Part shown: in pieces, positions 50,875-60,248 of the stretch
Position numbering within the stretch: the first letter of the stretch is position 1
Layout of the letters: each line of letters opens with the position of its first letter
Made by a program: the position numbers and the translations under genes
NCBI GenBank assembly: GCA_937896905.1
Contig: CALBOE010000002.1
Span: 1 to 64,000, forward strand
Direction: 5' to 3'
Source: an uncultured Clostridia bacterium
GTDB lineage: Bacteria; Bacillota; Clostridia; Christensenellales; UBA1242
DNA length: 64,000 nt
Notes under the pieces: generated by a model
What the model saw: only the letters and a program-made list of their open reading frames with translations
What the model was told of the DNA's origin: nothing
Databases searched by the model: none

Positions 50875-51876
50875 ATGAAAATTGTTGTTGATGCATTTGG
50901 TGGAGATTATGCTCCGGCAGAAATTGTTGCTGGGGCAGTTAAGGCGTTGCAAGCAAACGAAGAATTAAATGTTGTTTTGGTGGGCGATAAGGACAAAATA
51001 ACCGAAATTTTGCAAGGTCTTGTTTTTGTTAGCGATAGGTTAGAAATTGTGCATGCGCCAGATGTTGTTACCAATGACGATGTTCCAACGCTTGCAATCC
51101 GCACCAAAAAAACATCTAGCATTGTCGTTGCTTACGATTATTTAAAGCAAAACGATGACGCTGCAGCTTTGGTTAGTGCTGGTTCAACGGGGGCAACACT
51201 AACTGGGGCGGTGTTAAAATTGGGGCGTATTCATGGCATTTCTCGCCCAGCATTGGCGCCACTTTTGCCAACTGTTAACGATGGAAATGTAATGCTTTTA
51301 GATTGCGGAGCAAATGCGGAATGTAAACCGGAAAATTTGCTTCATTTTGCAATTATGGGCAATGAATATATGAAAGCAATGGGCATTAAAAAACCAAGGA
51401 TTGCACTTTTAAACATTGGCACAGAAGAAGAAAAGGGCAGTGAAATGATTAAGGAAGCGCACCAGATGTTAAAATATTCCAACCTTAACTTCATTGGCAA
51501 TATTGAAGCTCGTGATGTAATGCGTGGAAATGTAGACGTTGTTGTTTGTGATGGTTTTTCTGGAAATGTGTGCCTAAAAAGCATAGAAGGTGCTGCCGAA
51601 ATTTTGTTTGGCGAAATTAAGGGCGTAACACGTTCGTCCTTTAAAAATAAACTAGGCGGACTAATGCTTAAAAAGGGGTTGTATTCCATAAAAGGTAAAT
51701 ACGATTATCGCAAAGTGGGTGGAGCTCCACTTTTAGGTGTTAATAAAATTGTTATTAAATGCCACGGCAATAGCAAGGCGGATAGCATGGCAACATCAAT
51801 AAATCAAGCGTTTGCATTGGCAAAAAATAAATTGGTTGAAAGGGTTGCAAAACAAGTTGCAGTTAATGAAGAATAG
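50875..51876 (+). CDS. plsX: Phosphate acyltransferase PlsX
   Basis: A 333-residue enzyme that makes acyl-phosphate from acyl-ACP and phosphate for PlsY. Motifs: VVDAFGGDYAP at the start, VSAGSTGA near 102, LLDCGANAECKPENL, NIGTEEEKGSE, and VCDGFSGNVCLKSIEG. It overlaps rnc by 11 nt. SD AGGGGGAA. Confidence 0.97.
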   Translation: MKIVVDAFGGDYAPAEIVAGAVKALQANEELNVVLVGDKDKITEILQGLVFVSDRLEIVHAPDVVTNDDVPTLAIRTKKTSSIVVAYDYLKQNDDAAALVSAGSTGATLTGAVLKLGRIHGISRPALAPLLPTVNDGNVMLLDCGANAECKPENLLHFAIMGNEYMKAMGIKKPRIALLNIGTEEEKGSEMIKEAHQMLKYSNLNFIGNIEARDVMRGNVDVVVCDGFSGNVCLKSIEGAAEILFGEIKGVTRSSFKNKLGGLMLKKGLYSIKGKYDYRKVGGAPLLGVNKIVIKCHGNSKADSMATSINQAFALAKNKLVERVAKQVAVNEE

Positions 51877-52519
51877 GTTTTTAGATTTATTTGAAAAATG
51901 TAGTGATGAGTTAAAAAGCTTGGCGTTAACTCATTCCTCTTTTGCACACGAAATTAAGTGTGAAAGCAACGAGAGAATAGAATTTTTAGGTGACAGCGTT
52001 CTTTCAACAATTGTTAGCACTTATCTATATAAAAATTGCAAGTTTGCCGAAGGCAAAATGAGCAAGGTTAGAGCTAATTTGGTTTGCACGGAAAATTTAA
52101 GCAAATTGGCTCGCTCACTTGAAATTGAAAACCGCATTAAAATAGGCAAAAGTTTTAAAGATAAAATTAGCGATGCTGTTTTGGCAGACACCATTGAAAG
52201 TATGATTGGCGTTATGTATTTATCGTTTGGATTGCATTCAATTTCTACTGCAGTGTTAGAAGCGTTGCAAGTTAAAGAAACTTTAAAACTTGGAATGGTT
52301 AAGGACTTTAAATCAACCCTACAGGAATTGGTGCAAGCAAACAAACAAAAAGTGAAATACGAAGCAGAAACCTACATAACAAAAGGTGGTCAAACAAACT
52401 TTCGTGCAAATGTGTTTGTTAACGGCGAATTTTTGGCTTATGGGCAGGGTTCTACCAAGCGAGAAGCCGAACAAAACGCCGCTTGTTTGGCGCTTGAAAA
52501 ACTTAAAAAGAAAAATTAA
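51866..52519 (+). CDS. rnc: Ribonuclease III
   Basis: A 217-residue double-strand RNase. The signature NERIEFLGDSVLS and DTIESMIGVMYLS (metal-binding Asp and Glu) mark the catalytic domain; the dsRNA-binding domain (DFKSTLQELVQAN to EAEQNAACLALEKL) ends the protein. The start is set at ATG 51866, inside plsX, because earlier in-frame codons lie deeper in plsX. No clear SD, so coupling is likely. Smc and ftsY, which often follow, are absent. Confidence 0.93.
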   Translation: MKNRFLDLFEKCSDELKSLALTHSSFAHEIKCESNERIEFLGDSVLSTIVSTYLYKNCKFAEGKMSKVRANLVCTENLSKLARSLEIENRIKIGKSFKDKISDAVLADTIESMIGVMYLSFGLHSISTAVLEALQVKETLKLGMVKDFKSTLQELVQANKQKVKYEAETYITKGGQTNFRANVFVNGEFLAYGQGSTKREAEQNAACLALEKLKKKN

Positions 52520-52569
52520 AAAAAATTCATAAATTGCTAAAAAATAGGGCAAAACTGGGCATAATTAAT

Positions 52570-52598
52570 TTGACTTTATGTTTAAAATTTGATACAAT
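52570..52598 (+). promoter_or_regulatory. Promoter of the rpoZ-priA-def-fmt-rlmN operon
   Basis: TTGACT (52570-52575), 17-bp spacer, extended TGa TACAAT (52593-52598). The leader to rpoZ is about 150 nt. Confidence 0.72.
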
Positions 52599-52604
52599 AA
52601 CAAC

Positions 52605-52754
52605 ATTAAACAAGGGGAATGTTAATGTAATCAACTTCAATTGATTTGCCATCTAGCAACCTTGCACAAGTTGCACATTGGCAAATATTATATTGAAGAT
52701 TATCGGTTTAAGCGAAACAACAACATAACATTTACATTAAAAAGGAGAAGCATT
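52605..52754 (+). promoter_or_regulatory. Structured rpoZ leader with a start-stop codon pair
   Basis: After the promoter comes AAGGGG (52612-52617), then ATG-TTA-ATG-TAA at 52619-52630; the second ATG is ideally spaced and directly followed by a stop. A two-tier stem follows: ATTTGCCA (52644-52651) with TGGCAAAT (52679-52686), inside it GCAAC (52656-52660) with GTTGC (52670-52674). No T run follows. It is a candidate cis-acting RNA; it matches no riboswitch class I know. Confidence 0.5.
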
Positions 52755-52952
52755 ATGTTATTTGAACCACCTATCGACACACTTTCAAAATTGGCAGGTT
52801 GCCGTTATGCCGTTGCAGTTATTGTTGGCGCAAGGGCAAAGGATTTGGAAAACAAAATTCCAACACTTTTAAATGGAAGTTCTAATCTTGCAATAGATTA
52901 TGCTGCCAACGAATTAGTAAGAGGCGAAGTTATTGGGGTTCAATCGAAGTAG
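52755..52952 (+). CDS. rpoZ: RNA polymerase omega subunit
   Basis: A 65-residue protein: PPIDTLSKLAGCRYAVAVIV then GARAKDLE and NLAIDYAANELVRGEV, the short omega form of Firmicutes, which stabilises the beta-prime subunit. The ATG at 52755 follows AAAGGAGAAG. Gmk (normally before) and coaBC (normally after) are not here. Confidence 0.9.
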   Translation: MLFEPPIDTLSKLAGCRYAVAVIVGARAKDLENKIPTLLNGSSNLAIDYAANELVRGEVIGVQSK

Positions 52953-52955
52953 CTT

Positions 52956-55133
52956 ATGTTTGCACAAGTTATAGTGGACATTTCTTCAGATGCAGTTGAC
53001 CGTCTTTTCGACTACGTTGCTTTGCCCAACACAGAAATAGGAATGAGGGTTAAAGTTCCATTTGCTGGCAGAAAAGTTCTTGGGTATGTGGTTAATTTAA
53101 GCGAAACCACAAATTACAACGCGTCTAAAGTTAAGCCTATAATTGAAAATTTAGAATCTGTGCCCAAATTAAAAGCGGAAATTTTGCAACTTTGCAAATT
53201 TATGAGTGGGCACTTTTTTTTGCGTTTAAGCGATTGCATTAAATTGGCGCTTCCTTCTTGCGTTAGGTTAGATACGCAAAAAGAGCAAATAGAATTTAAT
53301 TTGTGCCTTGCGTTAGACCTAGATACGGCAATAAACATAATAGGCAAACGTGCCAAAAATCAACTTTCTGCGGTTGCGTATTTAAACGATAATGGAGAAT
53401 GCGAATTTTTAAAAATGATAAACTTGTTTGGCAGGGCAAGCATAAACGCGTTAATAGAAAAAGGCATTGTTAATAAGTTTAGCAAAAGAAAAATGCGCCT
53501 ACTAGCCGAAACTCCTGCTAACATTGAAAGGAATGTTTTAACCAATCAACAGCAAAAGGCGGTAGAGGCCATTACCAACACTAACGCAACGTTTTTGCTT
53601 AAAGGCGTTACCGGAAGCGGAAAAACAGAAGTGTATATGACACTTATTGAACAGGCAATTTTGTCTGGCAAAACTGCCATTATGCTTGTGCCAGAAATTT
53701 CGTTAACTCCACAAATGATGCAAAGGTTTAACTCTCGCTTTCCAAACATAGTTGCTGTTTTGCATAGCCGTTTAAGCGAGGGGGAAAGGTTTGACGAATG
53801 GAGCAAAATATTCTCTGGCGAAGCACGTGTTGTTTTGGGGGCTCGTTCAGCTGTTTTTGCGCCACTTGAAAATTTAGGAGTTATTGTTATAGACGAAGAA
53901 CACGATAGTTCTTATGTGAGTGAATCAAATCCAAGGTTCGACACTCACACCGTGGCAGAATATAGAGCAAAATATAACAATTGCCCATTAGTTTTGGGTA
54001 GCGCAACCCCAAGTTTAGAAAGTTTTAAAAAAGCGCAAGATGGTGAGTATAAACTGGTTGAATTAACCGAACGAATTAATAAACAAAAAATGCCAAGAGT
54101 TGAAATTGTGGATATGCTAAACGAAGTGTTAGATGGAAATGCAACACCATTCAGCAAACCGCTAATTGCAGGGTTGGACGACTGTATCAGCAACAAAAAA
54201 CAAGCCATTGTGTTTATTAATAGACGAGGCTTTGCTTCGTTTGTTATGTGCAGAGAGTGTGGTTACAGGGCAAAATGTGACGATTGCGAAGTTAGTTTGG
54301 TTTATCATAAAGAAGACAATCAACTTAAATGCCATTTTTGTGGTAAAAGATATAAAGCGTTAACTAACTGCCCAAATTGCCACAGCACAAACATTAAATT
54401 TGGTGCAACAGGAACCGAAAGGGTTTGTGAAGAATTGAATAAACTTTTTCCAAATGTGCCAGTTTTTAGAATGGATAACGATACAACCCGTGGCAAAAAC
54501 GGCCACAAGAAAATTTTAGAACAATTTTCTAAAACCTCGCCAAGCATTTTGGTGGGAACTCAAATGATTGCAAAAGGGCACGACTATCCACTTGTTTCTT
54601 TTGTTGGAATTTTAGATGCAGACGTAAGTTTGTATAACAGCGACTATAAATCTAACGAACGCACCTTTCAACTTGTAACTCAGGTGGCAGGAAGGGCGGG
54701 CAGAAAAGATGCCGAAGGCAGCGTTGTGCTTCAAACGTATGCACCAAAACATTATGTTTATAGGTTTGCAGCAAATTACGACTATAATGGCTTTTTCGAC
54801 AAGGAAATTAATTTAAGGCAAGCCACAGCATTTCCACCATTTAGCAACATTTTAAGAATTTTAATTAGCAGTGAAAGCGATAACAGAGCAAAGGAAGTGA
54901 CTAAAAAGCTTTACGACAAGGCAATGCAAGTTAAACAAAACAATGCAGGAAAGGTTTTATTTTTACAAGCAATGCCAGCGCCGGTTAAAAGAATTCAAAC
55001 AAAATATCGCTATCAAATCTTGACTAGATATCTTCCAAATGATACAATAACAAAAGAATTCTACGAGGTTTGCGACGTTGTTGAAAAAGACGTTTCAATT
55101 TTCGTTGAAATAAATCCAAATAATTTGAGGTAA
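52956..55133 (+). CDS. priA: Primosomal protein PriA (replication-restart helicase)
   Basis: A 725-residue superfamily 2 helicase that restarts stalled forks. The N-terminal DNA-binding domain ends near 190; Walker A GVTGSGKTEVYM (about 218), DEEHD box (about 313), zinc cysteines CRECGYRAKCDDC, CHFCG and CPNCHS (about 430-475), then motif V/VI with GTQMIAKGHDYPLV and QVAGRAGRKD. Length normal. It starts 3 bp after rpoZ without a clear SD. Confidence 0.97.
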   Translation: MFAQVIVDISSDAVDRLFDYVALPNTEIGMRVKVPFAGRKVLGYVVNLSETTNYNASKVKPIIENLESVPKLKAEILQLCKFMSGHFFLRLSDCIKLALPSCVRLDTQKEQIEFNLCLALDLDTAINIIGKRAKNQLSAVAYLNDNGECEFLKMINLFGRASINALIEKGIVNKFSKRKMRLLAETPANIERNVLTNQQQKAVEAITNTNATFLLKGVTGSGKTEVYMTLIEQAILSGKTAIMLVPEISLTPQMMQRFNSRFPNIVAVLHSRLSEGERFDEWSKIFSGEARVVLGARSAVFAPLENLGVIVIDEEHDSSYVSESNPRFDTHTVAEYRAKYNNCPLVLGSATPSLESFKKAQDGEYKLVELTERINKQKMPRVEIVDMLNEVLDGNATPFSKPLIAGLDDCISNKKQAIVFINRRGFASFVMCRECGYRAKCDDCEVSLVYHKEDNQLKCHFCGKRYKALTNCPNCHSTNIKFGATGTERVCEELNKLFPNVPVFRMDNDTTRGKNGHKKILEQFSKTSPSILVGTQMIAKGHDYPLVSFVGILDADVSLYNSDYKSNERTFQLVTQVAGRAGRKDAEGSVVLQTYAPKHYVYRFAANYDYNGFFDKEINLRQATAFPPFSNILRILISSESDNRAKEVTKKLYDKAMQVKQNNAGKVLFLQAMPAPVKRIQTKYRYQILTRYLPNDTITKEFYEVCDVVEKDVSIFVEINPNNLR

Positions 55134-55136
55134 AAT

Positions 55137-55616
55137 ATGGCAACAAGAGAAATTGTTCCGCACACAGATGCGTTTATTAGAAAAAAAAGTAAACCAGTGA
55201 AAGAGTTTGACGAAAAACTTTGGGAACTTTTAGACGACATGCAAGAAACACTTGCCGTAACATCGGGCGCAGGTTTAAGCGCGGTTCAGGTTGGAGTTTT
55301 AAAGCGCGTTTTCATAATTAACATTAACGAAATGAAAATGGAGTTTGTTAATCCAACCATTGTAAAAACTTCGGGCGAACAGTATAAAAAAGAGGGCTGT
55401 TTAAGTGTTTCTTTGCCATTTAACTATGTTAAGCGCCCATTTGTTGTAACAGTTAGCGCTTTCGACCGTTATGGCAACAAATTCATTTTAACCTGCGAGG
55501 ATTGGACTGCGGTTTGCATTTGCCACGAAACCGACCACCTAGATGGCGTTTTATACATAGATAAAACCTGTGTGCCACCAGAGGGTGCAGTTTTAGAAGA
55601 AGATGGGGAAGAATAA
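55137..55616 (+). CDS. def: Peptide deformylase
   Basis: A 159-residue metalloenzyme that removes the N-formyl group from new proteins. The three motifs are GAGLSAVQVG, EGCLSVS and HETDHLDG. It is next to fmt, its partner in the formylation cycle. Three bases separate it from priA, and fmt begins right after its stop. Confidence 0.97.
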   Translation: MATREIVPHTDAFIRKKSKPVKEFDEKLWELLDDMQETLAVTSGAGLSAVQVGVLKRVFIININEMKMEFVNPTIVKTSGEQYKKEGCLSVSLPFNYVKRPFVVTVSAFDRYGNKFILTCEDWTAVCICHETDHLDGVLYIDKTCVPPEGAVLEEDGEE

Positions 55617-56537
55617 ATGCGTATTGTTTTTTTTGGAACAGGGGAATTTAGCACAACAATTTTAAAAGGCTTAATTAATAACGGCAACAATATTGTTGCT
55701 GTTGTTTCTCAGCCCGATAAAATTAATGGCAGAAATGGGAAAATAACATTTTCCAGCATTAAAGTATTTTGCCTAAGCAACAACATTCCAATTTATCAAT
55801 TTGAAAAACTTAATAAGGAAGGGGAACAACCTTTAAAAGCATTAAATGCAGATATGTTTGTAACCGCTAGTTATGGTCAAATTATAGGTGAACACATTTT
55901 AAATATTCCACGTTTGGGCACATTTAATGTTCATGCAAGTTTGCTTCCTAAATATCGTGGTTCGGCACCAATCCAATGGGCAATAATTAATGGCGAAAAA
56001 AGCACAGGTGTTACCATTATGCGAACCGAAGCCGGAATAGACACTGGCGAAATGTATATTCAAAAGGAAATCCCTATCGAGGAAAGCGACACATCATCAA
56101 GTGTGTTTAACAAACTTGCTATACTAGGTGTTGAGTGCATAACCGAATTTATAAACAATTTTAAGCAGTATGAGCATTCTGGAATTAAGCAGAACGAAGC
56201 AGAAGCAACCTATTTCCCTATGATTGCAAAGCAAGATTATTTATTAAACTTTAATTCTTCAACCACAAATATAGTTAACAAGGTAAGGGCGCTAGAAAAT
56301 TGTTTTTTTGTTTATAGTGGCGCTAGATATAAGGTGCTGGAAGTTGCGAAGTCCAATCTTTCTGGTGGAGCAGGCGAACTGCTTGCATGCAACGCTAAAC
56401 AAGGGCTTATTGTTGGCTCGGCAGATGGTTCGGTTGAAATTGTAACAATTCAACCAGAGGGCAAGCAAAAAATGCCGGCAAAGGCATATATGAACAGCAA
56501 TAAATTTAAATTAGGAGATGTAATTGAAAATTCTTAG
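55617..56537 (+). CDS. fmt: Methionyl-tRNA formyltransferase
   Basis: A 306-residue enzyme formylating the initiator Met-tRNA. The formyl-donor site has the catalytic Asn and His in FNVHASLLPKYRGSAPIQWA, followed by TGVTIMRTEAGIDTGEM; the C-terminal tRNA-binding domain is present. It overlaps rlmN by 14 nt. Confidence 0.97.
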   Translation: MRIVFFGTGEFSTTILKGLINNGNNIVAVVSQPDKINGRNGKITFSSIKVFCLSNNIPIYQFEKLNKEGEQPLKALNADMFVTASYGQIIGEHILNIPRLGTFNVHASLLPKYRGSAPIQWAIINGEKSTGVTIMRTEAGIDTGEMYIQKEIPIEESDTSSSVFNKLAILGVECITEFINNFKQYEHSGIKQNEAEATYFPMIAKQDYLLNFNSSTTNIVNKVRALENCFFVYSGARYKVLEVAKSNLSGGAGELLACNAKQGLIVGSADGSVEIVTIQPEGKQKMPAKAYMNSNKFKLGDVIENS

Positions 56538-57549
56538 CGACTTTTCACTTAAAGAATTAGAAAAAGAGTTGGCAACTTTCCCACGTTTTCGTGCCAAGCA
56601 GGTTTTTGATGCAATTCTACAAGCAAAGGACTATGCCGAAATCAAACTTCCAAAAGCCATGATTGACACATTAAAAGAAAGTTACGTTTTAAAACCAGTT
56701 GAAATTTATAAAACCCTAACTAGCAAAGACGGAACAAAAAAATATCTTTTAAAATTAACCGATAATAACATTATTGAATGTGTTTTTCTTAAGCAAGATT
56801 ATGGTAACACAATCTGTATGTCCACTCAGGTGGGGTGCAGAATGGGGTGCAAATTTTGTGCGTCCACTTTGGGCGGTTTAATTAGGAATTTATCTGCTGG
56901 CGAAATGCTATCCACAATAGCGGTTGTTAATGCAGATAACGGCAGTTGCACTTCAAGAAATTTCACAAATATTGTGCTTATGGGTAGTGGCGAGCCGTTT
57001 GATAATTACGACAATGTTGTTAATTGGTTAGAACTAATAACGGCAGAAAGTAGCTTTAATTTAAGCGAAAGAAATATTTCAATTTCAACTTGTGGCTTGG
57101 TTAATAAAATAGACGAATTTTCTAAACTTAACCACAACATAACGCTTTGCTTATCGCTTCATGCAACCACCGATGAAAACCGCAAACAAATTATGCCAAT
57201 TGCCAACAGATATTCGATAGATGAAGTTATGAATGCATTAAAAAGATACGTTAAAGAAAATTCAAGGCGAGTTGTGCTGGAATATTGTTTAATAAAGGAC
57301 GTTAACAATACAGACGAAGACGTTGCAAGGTTAAAGAACTTAACTCGCGGGTTAAAGTGCCATATTAATGTTATATGCCTAAATCCAAACGGGGGAAGTT
57401 TAAAGGCAACCACAAAAACCGAAGCGCATCAATTTGTTGCAAAACTTAACGAGGCGGGGCTTTCTGCAACCTTAAGAAGAAGCCAAGGAAGCGATATTGA
57501 AGGCGCGTGCGGAATGTTGCGAGCTAAAACTTTAAAACAACACAAATAA
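56524..57549 (+). CDS. rlmN: Dual-specificity 23S rRNA/tRNA m2A methyltransferase RlmN
   Basis: A 341-residue radical SAM methylase acting on A2503 of 23S rRNA and A37 of some tRNAs. The cluster motif is GCRMGCKFCAST; VLMGSGEPFDNYDNV and the C-terminal GSDIEGACGML (catalytic Cys) are present. The start is TTG 56524 behind TTAGGAGATG, within fmt. RsmB, which often lies between fmt and rlmN, is missing. Confidence 0.96.
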   Translation: MKILSDFSLKELEKELATFPRFRAKQVFDAILQAKDYAEIKLPKAMIDTLKESYVLKPVEIYKTLTSKDGTKKYLLKLTDNNIIECVFLKQDYGNTICMSTQVGCRMGCKFCASTLGGLIRNLSAGEMLSTIAVVNADNGSCTSRNFTNIVLMGSGEPFDNYDNVVNWLELITAESSFNLSERNISISTCGLVNKIDEFSKLNHNITLCLSLHATTDENRKQIMPIANRYSIDEVMNALKRYVKENSRRVVLEYCLIKDVNNTDEDVARLKNLTRGLKCHINVICLNPNGGSLKATTKTEAHQFVAKLNEAGLSATLRRSQGSDIEGACGMLRAKTLKQHK

Positions 57550-57578
57550 AAATTGGGGCAAACCCCAATTTCTTTTTT
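57549..57578 (+). terminator. Terminator after rlmN
   Basis: Stem AAATTGGGG/CCCCAATTT, four-base loop, T-rich tail. It divides the operon from rpe, so prpC, prkC and rsgA, usual here in Firmicutes, are absent. Confidence 0.9.
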
Positions 57579-57638
57579 ATTTTAAAGGAATAAAATTCTG
57601 TTATTTGTTGCAATTTGTTTTAAAATATTTTTTATTTG

Positions 57639-57647
57639 TGTTATAAT
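57639..57647 (+). promoter_or_regulatory. Extended -10 promoter of rpe
   Basis: TGt TATAAT (57639-57647); no good -35 at the usual distance, so it relies on the extended -10. Confidence 0.6.
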
Positions 57648-57663
57648 ACATCTAGGAGAATTT

Positions 57664-58323
57664 ATGCGTAAAGTTGTTGTTTCGGCATCTAGCTTGCCAG
57701 CAGGCAGAAATATGTCTGCCCAAATTGAATATTTGGAAAGAGTGGGAACGTATGGTGCAGATTTGTATCACTTAGATGTAATGGATGGCCAGTATGTTAA
57801 ATATAAAACCGTAGATAGCACATATTTAGAGCAACTTAAAGAAAAATCAACCTTATTGTTTGATGTTCACTTAATGGTTAAAAATCCAGAAAAAGTTGTT
57901 GCTAAATATATAAAGGCTGGCGCTAACATTATAACCATACACTACGAAGTTTTTGAAAATGAAGAAAAATTGATTGATCTTTTAAAATACATAAAGTCGA
58001 AGGGCGTTATGGCTGGTTTGGCCATAGACCAAGAAACAAAAATCGAAGTGGTGGAGAAGTTGTTGCCACTTTTAGATTTGGTGCTTGTTTTGTGCGTTAA
58101 GGCAGGAAAAGGCGGGCAAGAATTTAATAAAAATGCCTTGCAAAAAATTAAATATATTCGTTCGCTAGATGAAAATGTTCTAATTGAAGTGGACGGTGGC
58201 ATTAACGATAAAACGGGTGCGCAGTGTGTTCGCGCAGGGGCGGACATTTTGGTTAGTGGTAGTTACATTTATAATAACGACACTTTCCTTGCAATTCAAA
58301 AGTTAAAAGGCAAAAATGGATAA
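57664..58323 (+). CDS. rpe: Ribulose-phosphate 3-epimerase family protein
   Basis: A 219-residue TIM-barrel epimerase. Metal and catalytic residues are in YHLDVMDGQYV, FDVHLMV, TIHYE and EVDGGI. The loop that usually reads VNPGFGGQ is CVKAGKGGQEF, so it lacks NPGF. It could be rpe or a related sugar-phosphate epimerase such as allulose-6-phosphate epimerase. The position after the priA operon is as for rpe in Firmicutes. SD TAGGAG. Confidence 0.82.
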   Translation: MRKVVVSASSLPAGRNMSAQIEYLERVGTYGADLYHLDVMDGQYVKYKTVDSTYLEQLKEKSTLLFDVHLMVKNPEKVVAKYIKAGANIITIHYEVFENEEKLIDLLKYIKSKGVMAGLAIDQETKIEVVEKLLPLLDLVLVLCVKAGKGGQEFNKNALQKIKYIRSLDENVLIEVDGGINDKTGAQCVRAGADILVSGSYIYNNDTFLAIQKLKGKNG

Positions 58324-59014
58324 TAGATATTTCTTCCAAACCTCACAAGCAAATAAGGTTATATTCAATGGGCAAGAAGCTCAGCATCTTTCACGCGTTA
58401 GAAGGTGCAAAGTTGGCGATGAAATTGTTGCATTTAATGGTGATGGGTTAGATTATCACCTTAAAATTACAGAAATAACCAAGCAAACAGTTGAGGCGGA
58501 AATTGTTAAAAAAACTGCCAACAGAGCAATGGAAGAAAAAAGCAATATAACCGTTTATTTGGCAAGTTTAAAGAATGATGCACTTTTAACAGCAATAGAT
58601 AATCTTGCAGAACTTAACGTTAAACAAGTTAAAATTTTTAAGGCAGATTTTAGTGTTGCCGTGTTAGACAAAAAGAAGTTGGAAAAGCTTAATAATGTTG
58701 CAATTCAAGCCAGCAAACAATGTGAGCGGGCAGACATTATGAAAATTTCTTTAATAGAAAAAAAGGATATCAAGGCTGATTGTAAGCACCTTAAAAGTTG
58801 CTTTTTTGCTTATGAAGACGCTAACACTGCTCCACAAAATTTTGGCGGGGATTTTGCTGTTGTTATTGGCCCGGAAGGCGGGTTTTCGCCGGCAGAGGTG
58901 GAACAGTTTTCAAGTTTTGCAAAAACAATCAGCTTGGGTAAAACAATTTTAAGGGCAGAAGTTGCTTGTGTTGCAAGTGTTGCAATGTTAAAGGCGGTGA
59001 ATTATGAAAGCTAG
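58316..59014 (+). CDS. rsmE: 16S rRNA m3U1498 methyltransferase RsmE
   Basis: A 232-residue SPOUT methyltransferase. The N-terminal PUA-like domain (FNGQEAQHLSRVRRCKVGDE) is followed by the knotted SPOUT domain with VVIGPEGGFSPAEV and SLGKTILRAEVACVASVAML. Overlaps rpe by 8 nt and mtaB by 11 nt. Confidence 0.95.
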   Translation: MDNRYFFQTSQANKVIFNGQEAQHLSRVRRCKVGDEIVAFNGDGLDYHLKITEITKQTVEAEIVKKTANRAMEEKSNITVYLASLKNDALLTAIDNLAELNVKQVKIFKADFSVAVLDKKKLEKLNNVAIQASKQCERADIMKISLIEKKDIKADCKHLKSCFFAYEDANTAPQNFGGDFAVVIGPEGGFSPAEVEQFSSFAKTISLGKTILRAEVACVASVAMLKAVNYES

Positions 59015-60248
59015 TGTTGTAACACTTGGTTGCAAAGTTAATGAATATGAAAGCCAATCTATTATGGCGCAACTAAAAGAAGAAGGGTATGAAATTTTTG
59101 AAGGATTAGTTCCGGCAGATGTCTATGTTGTTAACACCTGTGCTGTAACTAACACTGGGGAGAAAAAATCTCGCCAAATGCTTGCAAAAATAGAAAAACT
59201 AAACCCAAACGCAAAAATTGTTGTTGTTGGTTGTGCTGTTCAAAACAACCCTGCAAAATTTTTAACAAACAAAAATGTTATTGCATTAGCGGGTAACTAT
59301 GGTAAGCACGATATTATTAATTTTATAAACAAACAAAACAAAGTTTTGCCTGAACTGGAACATAATAAGTTTATTAACATGAAAAAGCCAATAGAAACCA
59401 GAACCAGGCAATACGTAAAAATTCAAGATGGTTGTAACTATTTTTGCACCTATTGTTTAATTCCATATTTAAGGGGAAGAAGCCGAAGCAGAGATATGGC
59501 CGACATTTTGCAAGAAATTAAGAGTATGCAAGCAAATGAAATTGTTTTAACTGGCATTAATATGAGCGACTATCGCATTAATGGCGAGCTTGCCTTAAAA
59601 ACTCTTGTTGAAGAAATTGATAAATTAAACAAAAGGTTTAGAATTTCTTCCATAGAATGTAATGTTTTAACCGAAGAAATGTTAACAACACTTAAAAACT
59701 GTAAAAACTTTTGCCCACACTTTCATTTAAGTTTGCAGTCGGCCTGCGACGAAACCTTAAAGCGTATGAATAGGCGTTATTCAATAGAGCAATTTAAACA
59801 AGTGGTTAAAAATATTAAAAAGATATTCCCAAATGCGTTTATTGCAACTGACGTAATTGTTGGCTTTAAAGGCGAAACCGACCAAGAGTTTGAAACAACT
59901 TTTAACAACCTAAAAGAAATAGGGTTCGATTTTATGCACATATTTCCATACAGTGAAAGGGCAGGAACCGTGGCGGAAAAATTGGGCGGAGATGTTAAAA
60001 AAGAAGTTGTTAAAAAGCGAGAAGAAAAATTAATAGAACTAAATAAGTTAAACATTAAAAAGTGCTATAACAAGAATTTAAACACAATGCACGCAGTGTT
60101 AATTGAAGAAGCTAATGAAAAAATGAGTTATGGCTACACAGAAAACTATATTTACACGCAAATAAAAGGGAATTATCAGGTTGGCGAAGTTGTGAAAGTT
60201 AAACTAAAAGATGTTTGCCAAAATGGTATGATTGGGGAGGTTATTTAA
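59004..60248 (+). CDS. mtaB: tRNA t6A37 methylthiotransferase MtaB
   Basis: A 414-residue methylthiotransferase turning t6A37 to ms2t6A. The N-terminal UPF0004 domain has its three cysteines (LGCKVN, NTCAVT, VGCAVQ); the radical SAM motif is CNYFCTYC; the TRAM domain ends the protein. The rsmE-mtaB-hit-rpsU order is conserved in Clostridia. SD AGGCGGTGA. Confidence 0.95.
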   Translation: MKASVVTLGCKVNEYESQSIMAQLKEEGYEIFEGLVPADVYVVNTCAVTNTGEKKSRQMLAKIEKLNPNAKIVVVGCAVQNNPAKFLTNKNVIALAGNYGKHDIINFINKQNKVLPELEHNKFINMKKPIETRTRQYVKIQDGCNYFCTYCLIPYLRGRSRSRDMADILQEIKSMQANEIVLTGINMSDYRINGELALKTLVEEIDKLNKRFRISSIECNVLTEEMLTTLKNCKNFCPHFHLSLQSACDETLKRMNRRYSIEQFKQVVKNIKKIFPNAFIATDVIVGFKGETDQEFETTFNNLKEIGFDFMHIFPYSERAGTVAEKLGGDVKKEVVKKREEKLIELNKLNIKKCYNKNLNTMHAVLIEEANEKMSYGYTENYIYTQIKGNYQVGEVVKVKLKDVCQNGMIGEVI

